64,000 bases of DNA, taken from the NCBI RefSeq assembly GCF_004363725.1, contig NZ_SNZF01000017.1, positions 1 through 64,000 on the forward strand, written 5' to 3'. The notes under the pieces are model-generated. The model was not told the origin of the DNA. It searched no databases and worked only from the letters and a program-made list of their open reading frames with translations. The position numbers were made by a program, and so were the translations under genes. The stretch comes from Aquamicrobium defluvii. GTDB lineage: Bacteria; Pseudomonadota; Alphaproteobacteria; Rhizobiales; Rhizobiaceae. Below are positions 38,148 to 48,103 of the stretch, one piece after another. How positions within the stretch are numbered: the stretch's first letter is position 1; every line of letters begins with the position of its first letter.

Positions 38148-39182
38148 ATGAGCGCCGAACGGAAAATGATGCGGGTTCTGAAAGGCGAGGCGGTATTTCC
38201 GCCTCCGCTCTGGATGATGCGGCAGGCAGGCCGCTATCTGCCTGAATATCGCGAGTCCCGGAAACAGGCGGGCTCGTTTCTCGACCTCTGCTACAACCCG
38301 GACCGGGCTGTCGAGGTGACGCTGCAGCCCATCGAGCGTTTCGGCTTCGATGCCTCGATCCTGTTTTCCGATATTCTCGTCGTGCCGCATGCGCTGGGCC
38401 GCGACCTGCGGTTCGAAGAGGGCCGGGGCCCGCTGATGACACCCATTACGGCAGGCGAGATCGATGCGCTCGACACAGGGGCGTTTCACGTGAATCTGGA
38501 ACCGGTTTACGAAACGGTGCGGCGTCTGCGCCGGCAATTGCCGGATGAGACGACCCTGATCGGCTTCTGCGGCGCGCCCTGGACCGTCGCCACCTATATG
38601 ATTGCCGGCCACGGCACTCCGGACCAGGCACCGGCGCGGCTGTTCGCTTACCGGGAGCCGGAAGCCTTCGGGAAACTGCTGGCCGTGCTGGCCGACCAGT
38701 CTGCTTCCTATCTGATCCGCCAGATCGAGGCGGGTGCGGATACGGTGCAGATTTTCGATTCGTGGTCGGGTGTGCTCGATGAGCCTTCGTTCGAAGCCTT
38801 CTGCGTGGAGCCGGTCGCCCGCATCGTGCGCAAGGTGCATGAAGTCCATCCCGGTGTTCCGGTGATCGGGTTCCCCAAGGGGGCCGGCGCAAACTACAGT
38901 TCCTATCGTCGCAAGACCGGAGTGGCGGGCCTTGGTCTGGACTGGTCGGTTCCGCTCTCACAGGCAGCCGAATTGCAGAAGGAAGGGGCTGTACAGGGCA
39001 ACCTCGATCCGTTGCGGCTTGTCGCCGGGGGCAGGGCCTTGTCCGAGGGGGTGTCCGCAATTCTCGATAAACTGAAGGACGGACCGTTCATCTTCAATCT
39101 CGGACACGGCATCGTTCCCGAAACCCCTGTCGCCCATGTCGAGGCTATGGTGCGTCTGGTACGTGGAGAAGCTGGACGATGA
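38148..39182 (+). CDS. hemE: Uroporphyrinogen decarboxylase
   Basis: Removes four carboxyl groups from uroporphyrinogen III to give coproporphyrinogen III. 344 residues. The N-terminal signature [18 protein letters not shown] (20-37) is intact; [11 protein letters not shown] (catalytic Asp), [12 protein letters not shown] near 141-152 and [11 protein letters not shown] follow. A weak parS-like string (CGTTTCACGTGAATCT, 38482-38497, 13 of 16 consensus positions) lies in the coding region. The stop overlaps hemJ by 4 bp. First gene right of the putative oriC. Confidence 0.97.
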   Translation: MSAERKMMRVLKGEAVFPPPLWMMRQAGRYLPEYRESRKQAGSFLDLCYNPDRAVEVTLQPIERFGFDASILFSDILVVPHALGRDLRFEEGRGPLMTPITAGEIDALDTGAFHVNLEPVYETVRRLRRQLPDETTLIGFCGAPWTVATYMIAGHGTPDQAPARLFAYREPEAFGKLLAVLADQSASYLIRQIEAGADTVQIFDSWSGVLDEPSFEAFCVEPVARIVRKVHEVHPGVPVIGFPKGAGANYSSYRRKTGVAGLGLDWSVPLSQAAELQKEGAVQGNLDPLRLVAGGRALSEGVSAILDKLKDGPFIFNLGHGIVPETPVAHVEAMVRLVRGEAGR

Positions 39183-39709
39183 AGACTGTGCAGGCAGGCA
39201 ACCGCAACGCTGCCTTGCGGGCGCTGGTGGCGATTGCCGTTCTTGTTGCGCTCACGGCCGCGCTTTTTCTTTTCGCGCCGGAAGAAGCCTACAACTGGAT
39301 CAAGGCCATTCATGTCATCGCCGTGATTTCATGGATGGCAGGCATGCTCTATCTGCCGCGCCTGTTCGTCTACCATGCCAACGCGGAAAAAGGGTCGGTG
39401 CAATCCGAGACCTTCAAGGTCATGGAGCGACGTCTGCTGCGGGCCATCATCAATCCGGCGATGATCGTGAGCTGGGTGATGGGTCTGTGGCTCGCCTGGA
39501 AAGGGTTCGGCTTTCACGGCGGCTGGTTGCATGCCAAGATCGCCGCTGTCGTCCTGATGTCCGGCGTTCATGGCTATCTGTCAGCCGCGGTACGAAAATT
39601 TTCCGAGGATCGTAACGAAAAGCCGGCGAAGCACTGGCGGATCGTCAACGAAGTTCCTACCTTGCTGATGATCGCCATCGTTATTCTGGTGATCGTCAAG
39701 CCATTCTGA
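39179..39709 (+). CDS. hemJ: Protoporphyrinogen oxidase HemJ
   Basis: 176 residues with four hydrophobic segments. Oxidises protoporphyrinogen IX in bacteria that lack HemG/HemY. Family residues include the His in [28 protein letters not shown] near 38-65 (two conserved His) and [28 protein letters not shown] sequence near 115-138. The start overlaps the hemE stop as ATGA, so both haem steps are translated together. Inner membrane. Confidence 0.93.
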   Translation: MKTVQAGNRNAALRALVAIAVLVALTAALFLFAPEEAYNWIKAIHVIAVISWMAGMLYLPRLFVYHANAEKGSVQSETFKVMERRLLRAIINPAMIVSWVMGLWLAWKGFGFHGGWLHAKIAAVVLMSGVHGYLSAAVRKFSEDRNEKPAKHWRIVNEVPTLLMIAIVILVIVKPF

Positions 39710-39859
39710 GGCACCCCAAAAGCTGTCTTGCTCTTTGGCAGGCGCGGCGTTAAAAGGAAATCCCTCCTTTCCGCCATGCGCCGTTGTTTTCCCATTCGAC
39801 CGCGTCCGGCAATCCATCGCATTCGCCGATATCCCGCCCAGCACACCCAGAGTCCCGCC

Positions 39860-41125
39860 ATGCAGGAAATGAAACTCGCAGAGTTCAAGAACAAGAAGCC
39901 GCCAGAGCTGATCGCCTATGCCGAATCGCTCGAGGTGGAGAACGCCAGCGTCATGCGCAAGCAGGAGCTGATGTTTGCCATCCTCAAGAAGCTGGCGGCG
40001 CAGGATATCGAGATCATCGGCGACGGCGTCGTGGAAGTGTTGCAGGACGGTTTCGGCTTCCTGCGCTCGGCCAACGCCAACTATCTGCCAGGTCCCGACG
40101 ATATCTATATCTCGCCCTCGCAGATCCGCCGCTTTTCGCTGAAGACCGGCGATACCGTCGAGGGGCCGATCCGCAGCCCGAAGGAGGGCGAGCGCTATTT
40201 CGCCCTGCTCAAGGTCAACACGATCAATTTCGACGATCCGGAAAAGATCCGGCACAAGATCCATTTCGACAACCTGACGCCGCTCTATCCGAACGAGCGC
40301 CTGAAGATGGAAGTCGACAATCCGACCACCAAGGACATATCGCCCCGCGTCATCGATCTGGTTGCTCCCCTCGGCAAGGGCCAGCGCGGGCTGATCGTGG
40401 CGCCGCCGCGCACCGGCAAGACGGTGCTGTTGCAGAACATCGCCCATTCGATCACCACCAACCATCCCGAATGCTACCTGATCGTGTTGCTGATCGACGA
40501 GCGGCCTGAGGAAGTGACCGACATGCAGCGCTCGGTGAAGGGCGAGGTCGTGTCCTCGACCTTCGACGAACCGGCCGCGCGCCACGTCCAGGTGGCCGAA
40601 ATGGTCATCGAGAAGGCCAAGCGCCTGGTGGAGCATGGCCGCGACGTCGTCATCCTGCTCGATTCGATCACGCGCCTCGGCCGCGCCTACAATACGGTCG
40701 TGCCGTCTTCCGGCAAAGTGCTCACCGGCGGTGTTGACGCCAACGCCCTGCAGCGTCCGAAGCGCTTCTTCGGCGCGGCGCGCAACATCGAGGAAGGCGG
40801 CTCGCTCACCATCATCGCCACGGCGCTGATCGACACCGGCAGCCGCATGGACGAGGTCATCTTCGAGGAGTTCAAGGGTACCGGCAACTCGGAAATCGTG
40901 CTCGACCGCAAGGTGGCCGACAAGCGCATCTTCCCGGCCATGGACATTCTCAAGTCCGGCACCCGCAAGGAGGACCTGCTGGTTCCGCGTCAGGACCTGC
41001 AGAAAATCTTCGTGCTGCGCCGCATCCTCGCGCCGATGGGCACGACCGATGCGATCGAGTTCCTCATCGACAAGCTCAAGCAGACGAAGACCAATTCGGA
41101 TTTCTTCGATTCGATGAACACCTGA
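39860..41125 (+). CDS. rho: Transcription termination factor Rho
   Basis: 421 residues, standard alphaproteobacterial length. ATP-dependent RNA helicase that ends transcription. N-terminal Rho domain from [21 protein letters not shown], then the RNA-binding cold-shock-like domain with [29 protein letters not shown] near 62-90. The motor has P-loop [12 protein letters not shown] near 178, Walker [17 protein letters not shown], the Q-loop region [20 protein letters not shown] and the R-loop. The ATG at 39860 was chosen over an in-frame upstream start because the family N-terminus begins there. The 150-bp leader separates it from hemJ. Confidence 0.97.
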   Translation: MQEMKLAEFKNKKPPELIAYAESLEVENASVMRKQELMFAILKKLAAQDIEIIGDGVVEVLQDGFGFLRSANANYLPGPDDIYISPSQIRRFSLKTGDTVEGPIRSPKEGERYFALLKVNTINFDDPEKIRHKIHFDNLTPLYPNERLKMEVDNPTTKDISPRVIDLVAPLGKGQRGLIVAPPRTGKTVLLQNIAHSITTNHPECYLIVLLIDERPEEVTDMQRSVKGEVVSSTFDEPAARHVQVAEMVIEKAKRLVEHGRDVVILLDSITRLGRAYNTVVPSSGKVLTGGVDANALQRPKRFFGAARNIEEGGSLTIIATALIDTGSRMDEVIFEEFKGTGNSEIVLDRKVADKRIFPAMDILKSGTRKEDLLVPRQDLQKIFVLRRILAPMGTTDAIEFLIDKLKQTKTNSDFFDSMNT

Positions 41126-41154
41126 TCCGGGACCGGATTGTTCGAAGGCGGGGC

Positions 41155-43173
41155 TTACGGTCTCGCCTTCAGTGTTTTCTCCAGGATCCCGGCATCGGCA
41201 ATCACCGGCAGGCAGGTTTGGCCTGCGCACAGATATGCGCCCGGTTTTTCCGTCGAGGGCAGCACATCTCCGGGCAGGCTGACGCCAGCCGCATCGCCGA
41301 CATGCAAGACGATATCGATCCGGCGCGGATCGGGATATCGATTCGCGACCGGAACAAACCGGTAATCGGTGTGGTTCTCCACAATTACCAGCTTGTGCGG
41401 CGCGCGCGCCAGCTCGCATGCCGTCAAAATTCCGATCTGCCCGTAGCTTTGTTTCGCCGCGCGTCCAGCGGCATATTCCGCGACGGTCCAGGCTTTCTCT
41501 TGTATGTCCATATCGCCGGTCATCGAGGCCAGCCGCACCAGCGCTTCGATGATCTGACTGGTCGCCGAGGGGATAGCTTCATCCACATCGCCGCGAATGC
41601 GGATGGGAACGTCGCTGCTATCCGACGCGGTCAGATAGTAACCGGTCTCGCTATCGTCCCTGTGCCATCGGTCGAGTTGTCCCGCGAACTGCCGGGCATA
41701 ATCGATATAGACTCTCTTCCCGGTCGCTTCGAACAGGGAGATCGCGGCATTGATCATAGCTGCATAGTCGCTCGACAGCGCAGGAAACTGTGCTCTGTCG
41801 CCTAGCGTGGAATGCGGCAGGCGCCCGTCTTTTGATGTGCCGACGATGTAGTGGAAAGCGTCCTCGGCTGGGCTCACCCATTCCGCCTGACCGAGGGAAC
41901 GTCCGCATTCGGCGAGCGCGGCAATCGCCAGTCCGTTCCAGTCGGTCAGAACCTTATCGTCGCGGGCCGGCCGGATACGCTTTTCCCGCGCGTCCAGCAA
42001 TCTTTGCTTGATGTGTCTCAAACGCTCAATTTGAGCGGATAATCCCGGTGCCTGCCCCCGCGTCTGGTAGATAATAGGCTTGCCTTCCCATGAGTGGGGC
42101 TTTGCGAGCGAATGATGCGTGAAGAAGAAGGATGCGTCTTCGCCCAGCACATCCTCGATCTCCGACCTGTCCCAGGTGTAGAACAAGCCTTCCTGGCCAT
42201 CGCTATCGGCATCGAGACTGGAGGCAAATGCGCCGCCATCTGCCTTCATTTCCCGCAGCAAGAAATGCGCCGTCTCTTCGATTCGTATCCGGAACAATTC
42301 CGATCCCGACGCGGCATAGGCCCAGTTGGCGAGCCGCAGCAATTGCGCATTGTCGTAGAGCATTTTCTCGAAATGCGGCACCAGCCATTGCGCATCCGTG
42401 GAATAACGCGCCAGGCCGCCGCCGATATGATCGTAGATTCCGCCAGCCAGCATGTGCTCGAGGCTGGAGAGAACGGCAGATCGGTGGGCATCGTTGCCGG
42501 TATTGAGACAGGACAGCCACAAGGCATGCATGAAGGGAGCGTTCGGGAATTTGGGTGCGCCTTTCAAGCCTCCGGCATCGCTATCGATCATGTTGTGGAT
42601 GCTCCCGGCGATATCGGCGAAGGCATCCGCGCGTATAGAGCCCCTCCCGTGCGCAGGGCCAAGCCTGGAGCGGATATGCCCGTTCAGCGTATCGGCGCTG
42701 TGCAGTATGTCGGCCCGTTTGTTTCGCCATGCGCCGAATACGGCATTTAGCACCTCGATAAACCCGTGCCTGCCAAGGCGGGCGCGTGGCGGAAAGTATG
42801 TACCGCCCCAGAACGGTCTGGCGTCAGGCGTAAGAAACATGGTCAGCGGCCAGCCACCCTGATCGCCCATGGCTGTGAGTGCGGCCATATAGATCTGATC
42901 TATGTCAGGCCGTTCTTCACGATCCACCTTGATATTGACGAACAGACGGTTCATGACCGCCGCTATCCCGATGTCCTCGAAGCTTTCATGGGCCATGACA
43001 TGGCACCAATGACAGGCGGCATAGCCAACCGAGAGCAGGATGGGACGGTCGAGTTCCCGGGCTTCCTCCAGGGCGGAAGAAGACCAGGGCCGCCAGTGCA
43101 CGGGGTTGGTGGCGTGCTGCTGCAAGTAGGGGCTTGCCTGATCGGCAAGCAGATTCCGAGGCGGTAAGCTCAT
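41155..43173 (-). CDS. Thioredoxin-domain protein of the DUF255/YyaL (SPATA20-like) family
   Basis: 672 residues from the ATG at 43173 that opens MSLPPRNLLADQASPYLQQHATNPVHW, the typical start; a 21-residue upstream extension is unlikely. The thioredoxin-like domain carries GYAACHWCHVMAHESF near 49-64 (CxxC). The rest is an alpha/alpha toroid like glycosidases or cellobiose epimerases (GGIYDHIGGGLARYSTDAQWLVPHFEKMLYDNAQLL near 245-280). The cellular role of this conserved family is unclear. Convergent with rho, divergent from mnmE. Confidence 0.9.
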   Translation of the reverse strand: MSLPPRNLLADQASPYLQQHATNPVHWRPWSSSALEEARELDRPILLSVGYAACHWCHVMAHESFEDIGIAAVMNRLFVNIKVDREERPDIDQIYMAALTAMGDQGGWPLTMFLTPDARPFWGGTYFPPRARLGRHGFIEVLNAVFGAWRNKRADILHSADTLNGHIRSRLGPAHGRGSIRADAFADIAGSIHNMIDSDAGGLKGAPKFPNAPFMHALWLSCLNTGNDAHRSAVLSSLEHMLAGGIYDHIGGGLARYSTDAQWLVPHFEKMLYDNAQLLRLANWAYAASGSELFRIRIEETAHFLLREMKADGGAFASSLDADSDGQEGLFYTWDRSEIEDVLGEDASFFFTHHSLAKPHSWEGKPIIYQTRGQAPGLSAQIERLRHIKQRLLDAREKRIRPARDDKVLTDWNGLAIAALAECGRSLGQAEWVSPAEDAFHYIVGTSKDGRLPHSTLGDRAQFPALSSDYAAMINAAISLFEATGKRVYIDYARQFAGQLDRWHRDDSETGYYLTASDSSDVPIRIRGDVDEAIPSATSQIIEALVRLASMTGDMDIQEKAWTVAEYAAGRAAKQSYGQIGILTACELARAPHKLVIVENHTDYRFVPVANRYPDPRRIDIVLHVGDAAGVSLPGDVLPSTEKPGAYLCAGQTCLPVIADAGILEKTLKARP

Positions 43174-43227
43174 ATGGCCGCCCTTGGCTGAAGAAGAAGA
43201 CACGCAACTGGTAGATGGGTTCGCGCT

Positions 43228-44565
43228 GTGGAGCAAATGATATTCGGTGAGACCATTGTTGCCTTGTCGAGCGGACGGCTCCCGGCGGGAGTTGCAGTCA
43301 TACGAATTTCAGGCCCCGATACTCGATTCGTTCTCGAAACGATTTGTGGCACCGCCCCCCCGGCCAGAAAGGCCGTCCACCGTGCTCTGTATTCGCCTTC
43401 GAAAAAGGAAGTGCTGGATCGGGGTCTGGTTATATACTTCCCCGCACCGAACAGCTTTACGGGCGAGGAGGTTGCCGAGTTTCAGATACATGGCGGCCGA
43501 GCCGTGGTTGAAGCCGTGATGAAATCTCTCACAGCTATTCCGAACGTCCGCCATGCGGAGGCCGGGGAGTTTACCCGCCGCGCGTTCATGAATGGAAAGC
43601 TCGATCTGGTTCAGACCGAGGCTTTGGCCGATCTTATAAATGCCGAAACCGAGTCGCAGCGTCGACTTGCGCAACGCAATGCGGATGGCGCCCAGAGTAG
43701 GCTCTATACGGATTGGCGCCGACGCCTCATTCATGCCCGCGCGGTGATCGAGGCTGAGATCGACTTTGCGGATGAGAGCGATGTTCCAGGTTCCGTAGCG
43801 GATACCGTGTGGGCCGATATAGCCGACCTTGTGGATGAGGTTGACAGGCATATCGGGGGGTTCGCCGCCGCCGAGATCATCCAGGACGGCTTCGAGGTCG
43901 TGATATTGGGGGCCCCAAACGCCGGCAAGTCGAGCCTGTTCAACGCTCTAGCCCGGCGCGATGCGGCCATTGTCACCAACGAACCGGGGACGACACGCGA
44001 CCTTCTGGACGTAACTCTGGATATCGATGGTGTGAAGGTCGTGATCACCGACACCGCCGGCCTGCGGGAAGATGCCGGGATGGTCGAGACCATTGGAATG
44101 GAAAAGGCACGCGAAAGGAGCCGGAACGCAGATCTTGTCCTGATCCTGGAAGATATGCTCAATCCGCAAACGGTGGAGGTGGATTGGCTTGAAACCAGCT
44201 GCCTGCGGGTGGGGACCAAGCTGGATCTGATCGCTGCTAAAGATTTGGGTGATGTCAATTACGATTTCCGAATTTCGTCCCTTACGGAGGAAGGCATACC
44301 CGACCTTCTTGAAGCCATCGGACATCGCGCAGAGCACAGCCTAAGCCTGGCGGGAGACACGTTGCCATCCCGCCTGCGGCATGTGGAATTACTGGAGGAT
44401 ACCCTCCGTCACCTGAGGATCGGTCAGAACGATGCGGTGGCCCCCCTCGAAATCAGGGCAGAGGAGCTTCGTCTAGCGGCGGATGCGCTGGGACGTATCA
44501 CTGGAGCGATCGATGTCGAGGATTTGCTGGATGTGATCTTCTCGCAATTCTGTATCGGTAAGTGA
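43228..44565 (+). CDS. mnmE: tRNA uridine-5-carboxymethylaminomethyl GTPase
   Basis: 445 residues; with MnmG it modifies U34 of several tRNAs. The GTG start may be replaced by ATG 43237. The N-terminal tetrahydrofolate-binding domain has IVALSSGRLPAGVAVIRISGP and FTGEEVAEFQIHGG. The G domain begins near residue 227: GAPNAGKSSLFNAL, NEPGTTRD, DTAGLREDAGMVETIGMEKA; G4 is GTKLDL rather than NKxD. The C-terminal FCIGK with the catalytic Cys is present. Its stop codon lies inside the first parS-like site. Confidence 0.97.
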   Translation: MEQMIFGETIVALSSGRLPAGVAVIRISGPDTRFVLETICGTAPPARKAVHRALYSPSKKEVLDRGLVIYFPAPNSFTGEEVAEFQIHGGRAVVEAVMKSLTAIPNVRHAEAGEFTRRAFMNGKLDLVQTEALADLINAETESQRRLAQRNADGAQSRLYTDWRRRLIHARAVIEAEIDFADESDVPGSVADTVWADIADLVDEVDRHIGGFAAAEIIQDGFEVVILGAPNAGKSSLFNALARRDAAIVTNEPGTTRDLLDVTLDIDGVKVVITDTAGLREDAGMVETIGMEKARERSRNADLVLILEDMLNPQTVEVDWLETSCLRVGTKLDLIAAKDLGDVNYDFRISSLTEEGIPDLLEAIGHRAEHSLSLAGDTLPSRLRHVELLEDTLRHLRIGQNDAVAPLEIRAEELRLAADALGRITGAIDVEDLLDVIFSQFCIGK

Positions 44566-44578
44566 CTCACGTGAAACA
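44563..44578. promoter_or_regulatory. parS-like site 1
   Basis: TGACTCACGTGAAACA matches 14 of 16 positions of the established ParB site TGTTTCACGTGAAACA. It begins at the mnmE stop codon. The right half-site is perfect, the left half has two changes. Confidence 0.7.
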
Positions 44579-44594
44579 TGAGGGAAAGGGGGCC

Positions 44595-44610
44595 TGACTC
44601 ACGTGAAACA
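44595..44610. promoter_or_regulatory. parS-like site 2
   Basis: Identical in sequence to site 1 and 32 bp further right, in the mnmE-mnmG spacer. The identical imperfect left half in both suggests a duplication. Confidence 0.75.
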
Positions 44611-44632
44611 TGCCCGGTTGGAATAAGTTGCT

Positions 44633-44648
44633 CGTTTCACGTGAAACA
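44633..44648. promoter_or_regulatory. parS site 3
   Basis: CGTTTCACGTGAAACA matches 15 of 16 consensus positions. It is the best site in the window and lies just before a promoter-like TTGACA for mnmG. ParB, encoded 3.4 kb to the right, is the likely ligand. Confidence 0.9.
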
Positions 44649-44661
44649 TTTACAAGCGGCG

Positions 44662-44690
44662 TTGACATGAAAAGCGTACGAACATCTATC
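44662..44690 (+). promoter_or_regulatory. Possible mnmG promoter
   Basis: TTGACA at 44662-44667 is a perfect -35 box. Seventeen bases later comes TCTATC, a weak -10. It lies between parS site 3 and the mnmG start, so ParB spreading could affect it. Confidence 0.4.
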
Positions 44691-44712
44691 TCTATCGAAT
44701 AGAGAAGCTGAA

Positions 44713-46587
44713 ATGAAATCGAATTATGACGTAATCGTGGTTGGTGGTGGACATGCTGGCTGTGAGGCAGCCAGCGCCGCCGCTCGTGCAGGAGCGACCA
44801 CAGCACTGATAACTTTAAGGGCTGAAAGTATCGGAGTGATGTCATGCAACCCGGCGATCGGAGGTCTTGGGAAGGGCCAGATCGTCCGGGAGATCGATGC
44901 TCTCGATGGCCTGATGGGCCGGATGGCTGATCAGGCCGGCATCCAGTACCGCATGCTCAATCGGCGCAAGGGACCGGCTGTACGCGGCCCACGAACGCAG
45001 GCGGATCGCAAGCTATACAGGCTGGCCGTTCAGGCGGCGCTGCGCCAGCAAGCGAACCTCGATGTTATCGAAGGTGAGGTTGATGATCTCGAACTCTCGG
45101 TAGGCAGGATGACCGCCGTCGTGCTGGCGGATGGACGGAGATTAGGCTGCGGCTCGGTGGTCCTCACCACAGGAACTTTTCTTCGTGGACTGATTCATAT
45201 TGGAGATCGGAAGATCGTCGCCGGCCGCATGAATGAGCAGGCAACCGTCGGGCTTTCCAAAACCATGGCGCGTGCGGGTTTCGCGCTTGGCCGTCTCAAG
45301 ACCGGAACCCCTCCGCGTCTGGATGGACGGACCATCGACTGGAAATCTCTCGATATGCAATCCGCAGATGAGGATCCTGTGCCTTTCTCTTCGCTGACGG
45401 AGCGCATTACTGTTCCCCAGATCGAATGTGGAATAACGCGGACCACATCCGTTACACATGATCTCATCCGGGCCAATCTGGGTCGGTCGGCCATGTATTC
45501 GGGTTCGATCGAAGGTATCGGCCCGCGATATTGCCCCTCCATCGAGGACAAGATCGTCAGGTTCGGGGATCGTGATTCGCATCAGATATTCCTAGAGCCA
45601 GAGGGTCTGGACGATCACACTGTTTATCCAAATGGTATCTCGACGTCGCTGCCTGAAGACGTCCAGCTTGATATCCTCAAGACCATACCGGGACTTGAGA
45701 ATGCCGCTATGCTCCAGCCCGGCTACGCCATCGAATACGATCATGTAGATCCGCGTGAGCTTTATGCAACGCTGGAGACAAAGCGCATAAGAGGTTTGTT
45801 TCTGGCCGGACAGATCAATGGTACAACCGGCTATGAGGAGGCGGCTGGCCAGGGTTTGCTGGCCGGGATAAACGCGGCCCGCTATGCCTCCGGCTCCCAG
45901 CCGATCACCATCAGCAGGACCGAAGCATATATAGGCGTGATGGTGGACGACCTTGTTCACCAGGGTGTTACCGAGCCCTATCGCATGTTCACCTCGAGGG
46001 CAGAGTTTCGCCTGTCGCTGCGCGCGGACAATGCAGATCAAAGGTTGACGCCGCTTGGCCTTCGTCTGGGCATTGTCTCTGGTGACAGGGCTGTTCATTT
46101 CGAGCGATTCAGGCGGGCTCTCGACAAGGCGCGGGATTTGGCGCGCTCGATTTTGCTTACACCGCAGGAAGCGGCCCATGGGGGGCTGACGATCAATCAG
46201 GATGGGGTTCGCCGCTCGGGATACGAATTGCTCAGCTATGAGAATGTAGATATCGAATGGTTGGCAAGGCTTGATCCGGCCTTCCTCCATATTGACAGAA
46301 GAATTACCGAAGCCCTCGAGATCGAAGCAAAATACGCCGTGTACATGGAGCGGCAGAAGGTTGATGTTGCCAGAATGCAGGCGGAAGAATCCCGGCTTAT
46401 TCCGTCTGATATGGATTTTGGGGCAACCCCCGGGCTTTCGAATGAGTTAAAGCAGAAGATGAAGCAGAAGCAGCCGCGGTCTGTTGCGGAGGCGCAACGC
46501 ATCGAGGGCATGACGCCGGCAGCTCTTGCGATCATCGTTGCCCATATTCGCGCTCATGAAATCATGATGCGGAAAGGCGCGGCATGA
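44713..46587 (+). CDS. mnmG: tRNA uridine-5-carboxymethylaminomethyl modification enzyme MnmG
   Basis: 624 residues; FAD partner of MnmE. FAD fold [20 protein letters not shown] near 9-28, then [24 protein letters not shown] near 48-71, [28 protein letters not shown] (with the catalytic Cys earlier in the flavin region), [15 protein letters not shown] near 270-284 and [23 protein letters not shown]. The C-terminal helical domain that binds MnmE ends with [17 protein letters not shown]. The stop overlaps rsmG by 4 bp. Confidence 0.97.
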   Translation: MKSNYDVIVVGGGHAGCEAASAAARAGATTALITLRAESIGVMSCNPAIGGLGKGQIVREIDALDGLMGRMADQAGIQYRMLNRRKGPAVRGPRTQADRKLYRLAVQAALRQQANLDVIEGEVDDLELSVGRMTAVVLADGRRLGCGSVVLTTGTFLRGLIHIGDRKIVAGRMNEQATVGLSKTMARAGFALGRLKTGTPPRLDGRTIDWKSLDMQSADEDPVPFSSLTERITVPQIECGITRTTSVTHDLIRANLGRSAMYSGSIEGIGPRYCPSIEDKIVRFGDRDSHQIFLEPEGLDDHTVYPNGISTSLPEDVQLDILKTIPGLENAAMLQPGYAIEYDHVDPRELYATLETKRIRGLFLAGQINGTTGYEEAAGQGLLAGINAARYASGSQPITISRTEAYIGVMVDDLVHQGVTEPYRMFTSRAEFRLSLRADNADQRLTPLGLRLGIVSGDRAVHFERFRRALDKARDLARSILLTPQEAAHGGLTINQDGVRRSGYELLSYENVDIEWLARLDPAFLHIDRRITEALEIEAKYAVYMERQKVDVARMQAEESRLIPSDMDFGATPGLSNELKQKMKQKQPRSVAEAQRIEGMTPAALAIIVAHIRAHEIMMRKGAA

Positions 46588-47213
46588 GCGAAGAACGCTT
46601 CCTTGCGCTGCAGGCGGTCGCTGGTGTCGTTTCACGTGAAACGTTTGAAGCCCTGTCGCACTTCGAGGCTCAGTTCCTGAAGTGGAATCAGCGCATCAAC
46701 CTTGCCGCAAGCTCGACCCTGTCCGATGTGTGGAGCAGGCACATTCTGGACAGTGCCCAACTGGCCGCTCTGGCTCCGGGTGCTACAAAATGGCTCGACC
46801 TCGGGTCGGGGGGTGGTTTCCCGGGCCTGGTTCTCGCTTTCCTGATGCGGGATCGTTCCGGACGCATCGATCTCGTTGAAAGCAACCGCAAGAAGGCCGC
46901 CTTTCTGCAAGCGATGATCGGTGAGTTCAATCTTCCTGCGCGGGTCATTGCCCGGCGTATCGAGGATGCGCCTGCCTTTGTCGATCAGCCGCAGATTGTG
47001 ACTGCGCGCGCATTGGCAGCTTTGCCATTGCTGGTCGAACTGGCTTCTCCCTGGTTGTTGGCGGGAGCGACCGCACTCTTCCACAAAGGCCGGGATTACC
47101 GGGCCGAGGTCGAAGAAAGCAGTCAACGTTGGTCTTTCGATCTGGTAGAATATAAAAGCTCGGTCGACCCGGAAGGAGTCGTGCTCGAGATCAGTGGTTT
47201 AAGCGCCAGGTGA
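46584..47213 (+). CDS. rsmG: 16S rRNA (guanine-N7) methyltransferase RsmG
   Basis: 209 residues. Methylates G527 of 16S rRNA with SAM. The SAM-binding motif [15 protein letters not shown] is near residues 73-87, followed by [15 protein letters not shown]. The N-terminal part has [31 protein letters not shown], the family start. It overlaps mnmG at ATGA. A palindromic parS-like site lies in its coding sequence, encoding VSRETF near residue 13. Confidence 0.95.
   Translation: MSEERFLALQAVAGVVSRETFEALSHFEAQFLKWNQRINLAASSTLSDVWSRHILDSAQLAALAPGATKWLDLGSGGGFPGLVLAFLMRDRSGRIDLVESNRKKAAFLQAMIGEFNLPARVIARRIEDAPAFVDQPQIVTARALAALPLLVELASPWLLAGATALFHKGRDYRAEVEESSQRWSFDLVEYKSSVDPEGVVLEISGLSAR
46628..46643. 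promoter_or_regulatory. parS site inside rsmG
   Basis: CGTTTCACGTGAAACG is a perfect palindrome with 14 of 16 matches to the consensus. It lies in the rsmG reading frame, coding VSRET, a known place for parS in other bacteria. Confidence 0.85.
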
Positions 47214-47252
47214 AAGCATCCGTCTATCGGAGTGAAATTCCGGCAGGAAAGC

Positions 47253-48053
47253 ATGATCAGCAGCAAACCCCGCATCATAACCGTGGCGAATCAGAAGGGC
47301 GGCGTCGGCAAGACGACCACTGCCATCAATCTCGCCACTGCGCTGGCAGCAATTGGCGAAAAGGTTCTCATCGTCGATCTGGATCCGCAGGGAAATGCCA
47401 GCACCGGGCTTGGCATCGATCGCAAGGATCGTTCGCTTTCGTCCTATGATGTTCTGACGGGTGCGGCGACCGTAGAGGCAGCTTCGGTTCAGACCGCGGT
47501 GCCAGGATTGTCGATTGTTCCGTCCACCCTCGATCTGCTGGGCGTGGAAATGGAGATCGCATCTGCCCCGGACAGGGTTCTGAGGTTAAGAAACGCCCTT
47601 CGAGCAACATCGGCACGCGCCAATCCGTTCAGCTATGTGCTGATCGACTGTCCGCCGTCGCTTAACCTCCTGACGCTCAACTCCATGGCGGCAGCGGATT
47701 CGGTTCTGGTCCCGTTGCAATGCGAATTTTTCGCGCTGGAAGGTCTCAGTCAGTTGCTTGAGACGGTTCAGCAGGTGCGTGGCTCCATCAATCCGCAACT
47801 GGAGATCCAGGGCATCGTGCTCACCATGTTCGACGGCCGCAACAATCTGGCCAATCAGGTTGTGCAGGATGTGCGCGCGCATATGGGCGAAAAGGTGTAT
47901 GAGACCGTCATTCCACGGAATGTGCGTGTGTCCGAAGCGCCGTCTTATGGCAAGCCAGCTATATTGTACGATCTGAAATGCTCCGGCAGCCAGGCGTATT
48001 TGCAGCTCGCTTCGGAGGTTATCCGGCGTGAACGACGCTTGCGCGCGGCCTGA
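47253..48053 (+). CDS. parA: Chromosome-partitioning ATPase ParA
   Basis: 266 residues from the ATG at 47253 with AGGAAA just before it; a 7-residue extension upstream is less likely. Deviant Walker A QKGGVGKTTTAINLA near 13-27, LIVDLDPQGNASTGLG near 40-55, and Walker B IDCPPSLNLLT near 135. These are hallmarks of the Soj/ParA partition ATPase that moves ParB-parS complexes on the nucleoid. It precedes parB by 50 bp; both lie beside the parS-like sites. Confidence 0.97.
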   Translation: MISSKPRIITVANQKGGVGKTTTAINLATALAAIGEKVLIVDLDPQGNASTGLGIDRKDRSLSSYDVLTGAATVEAASVQTAVPGLSIVPSTLDLLGVEMEIASAPDRVLRLRNALRATSARANPFSYVLIDCPPSLNLLTLNSMAAADSVLVPLQCEFFALEGLSQLLETVQQVRGSINPQLEIQGIVLTMFDGRNNLANQVVQDVRAHMGEKVYETVIPRNVRVSEAPSYGKPAILYDLKCSGSQAYLQLASEVIRRERRLRAA

Positions 48054-48103
48054 ACCCTGTAAGACGACAGATTGATTCGGTAATGAAACGGTTTTGGTGA
48101 ACG

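Noticed and set aside
38482..38497. parS site within hemE
   Set aside because: Only 13 of 16 consensus positions match and it may arise from codon use; kept as a remark under hemE, not as a site.
39581..41419. 612-codon minus-strand frame opposite rho
   Set aside because: Shadow of rho and its flanks; no recognisable domain.
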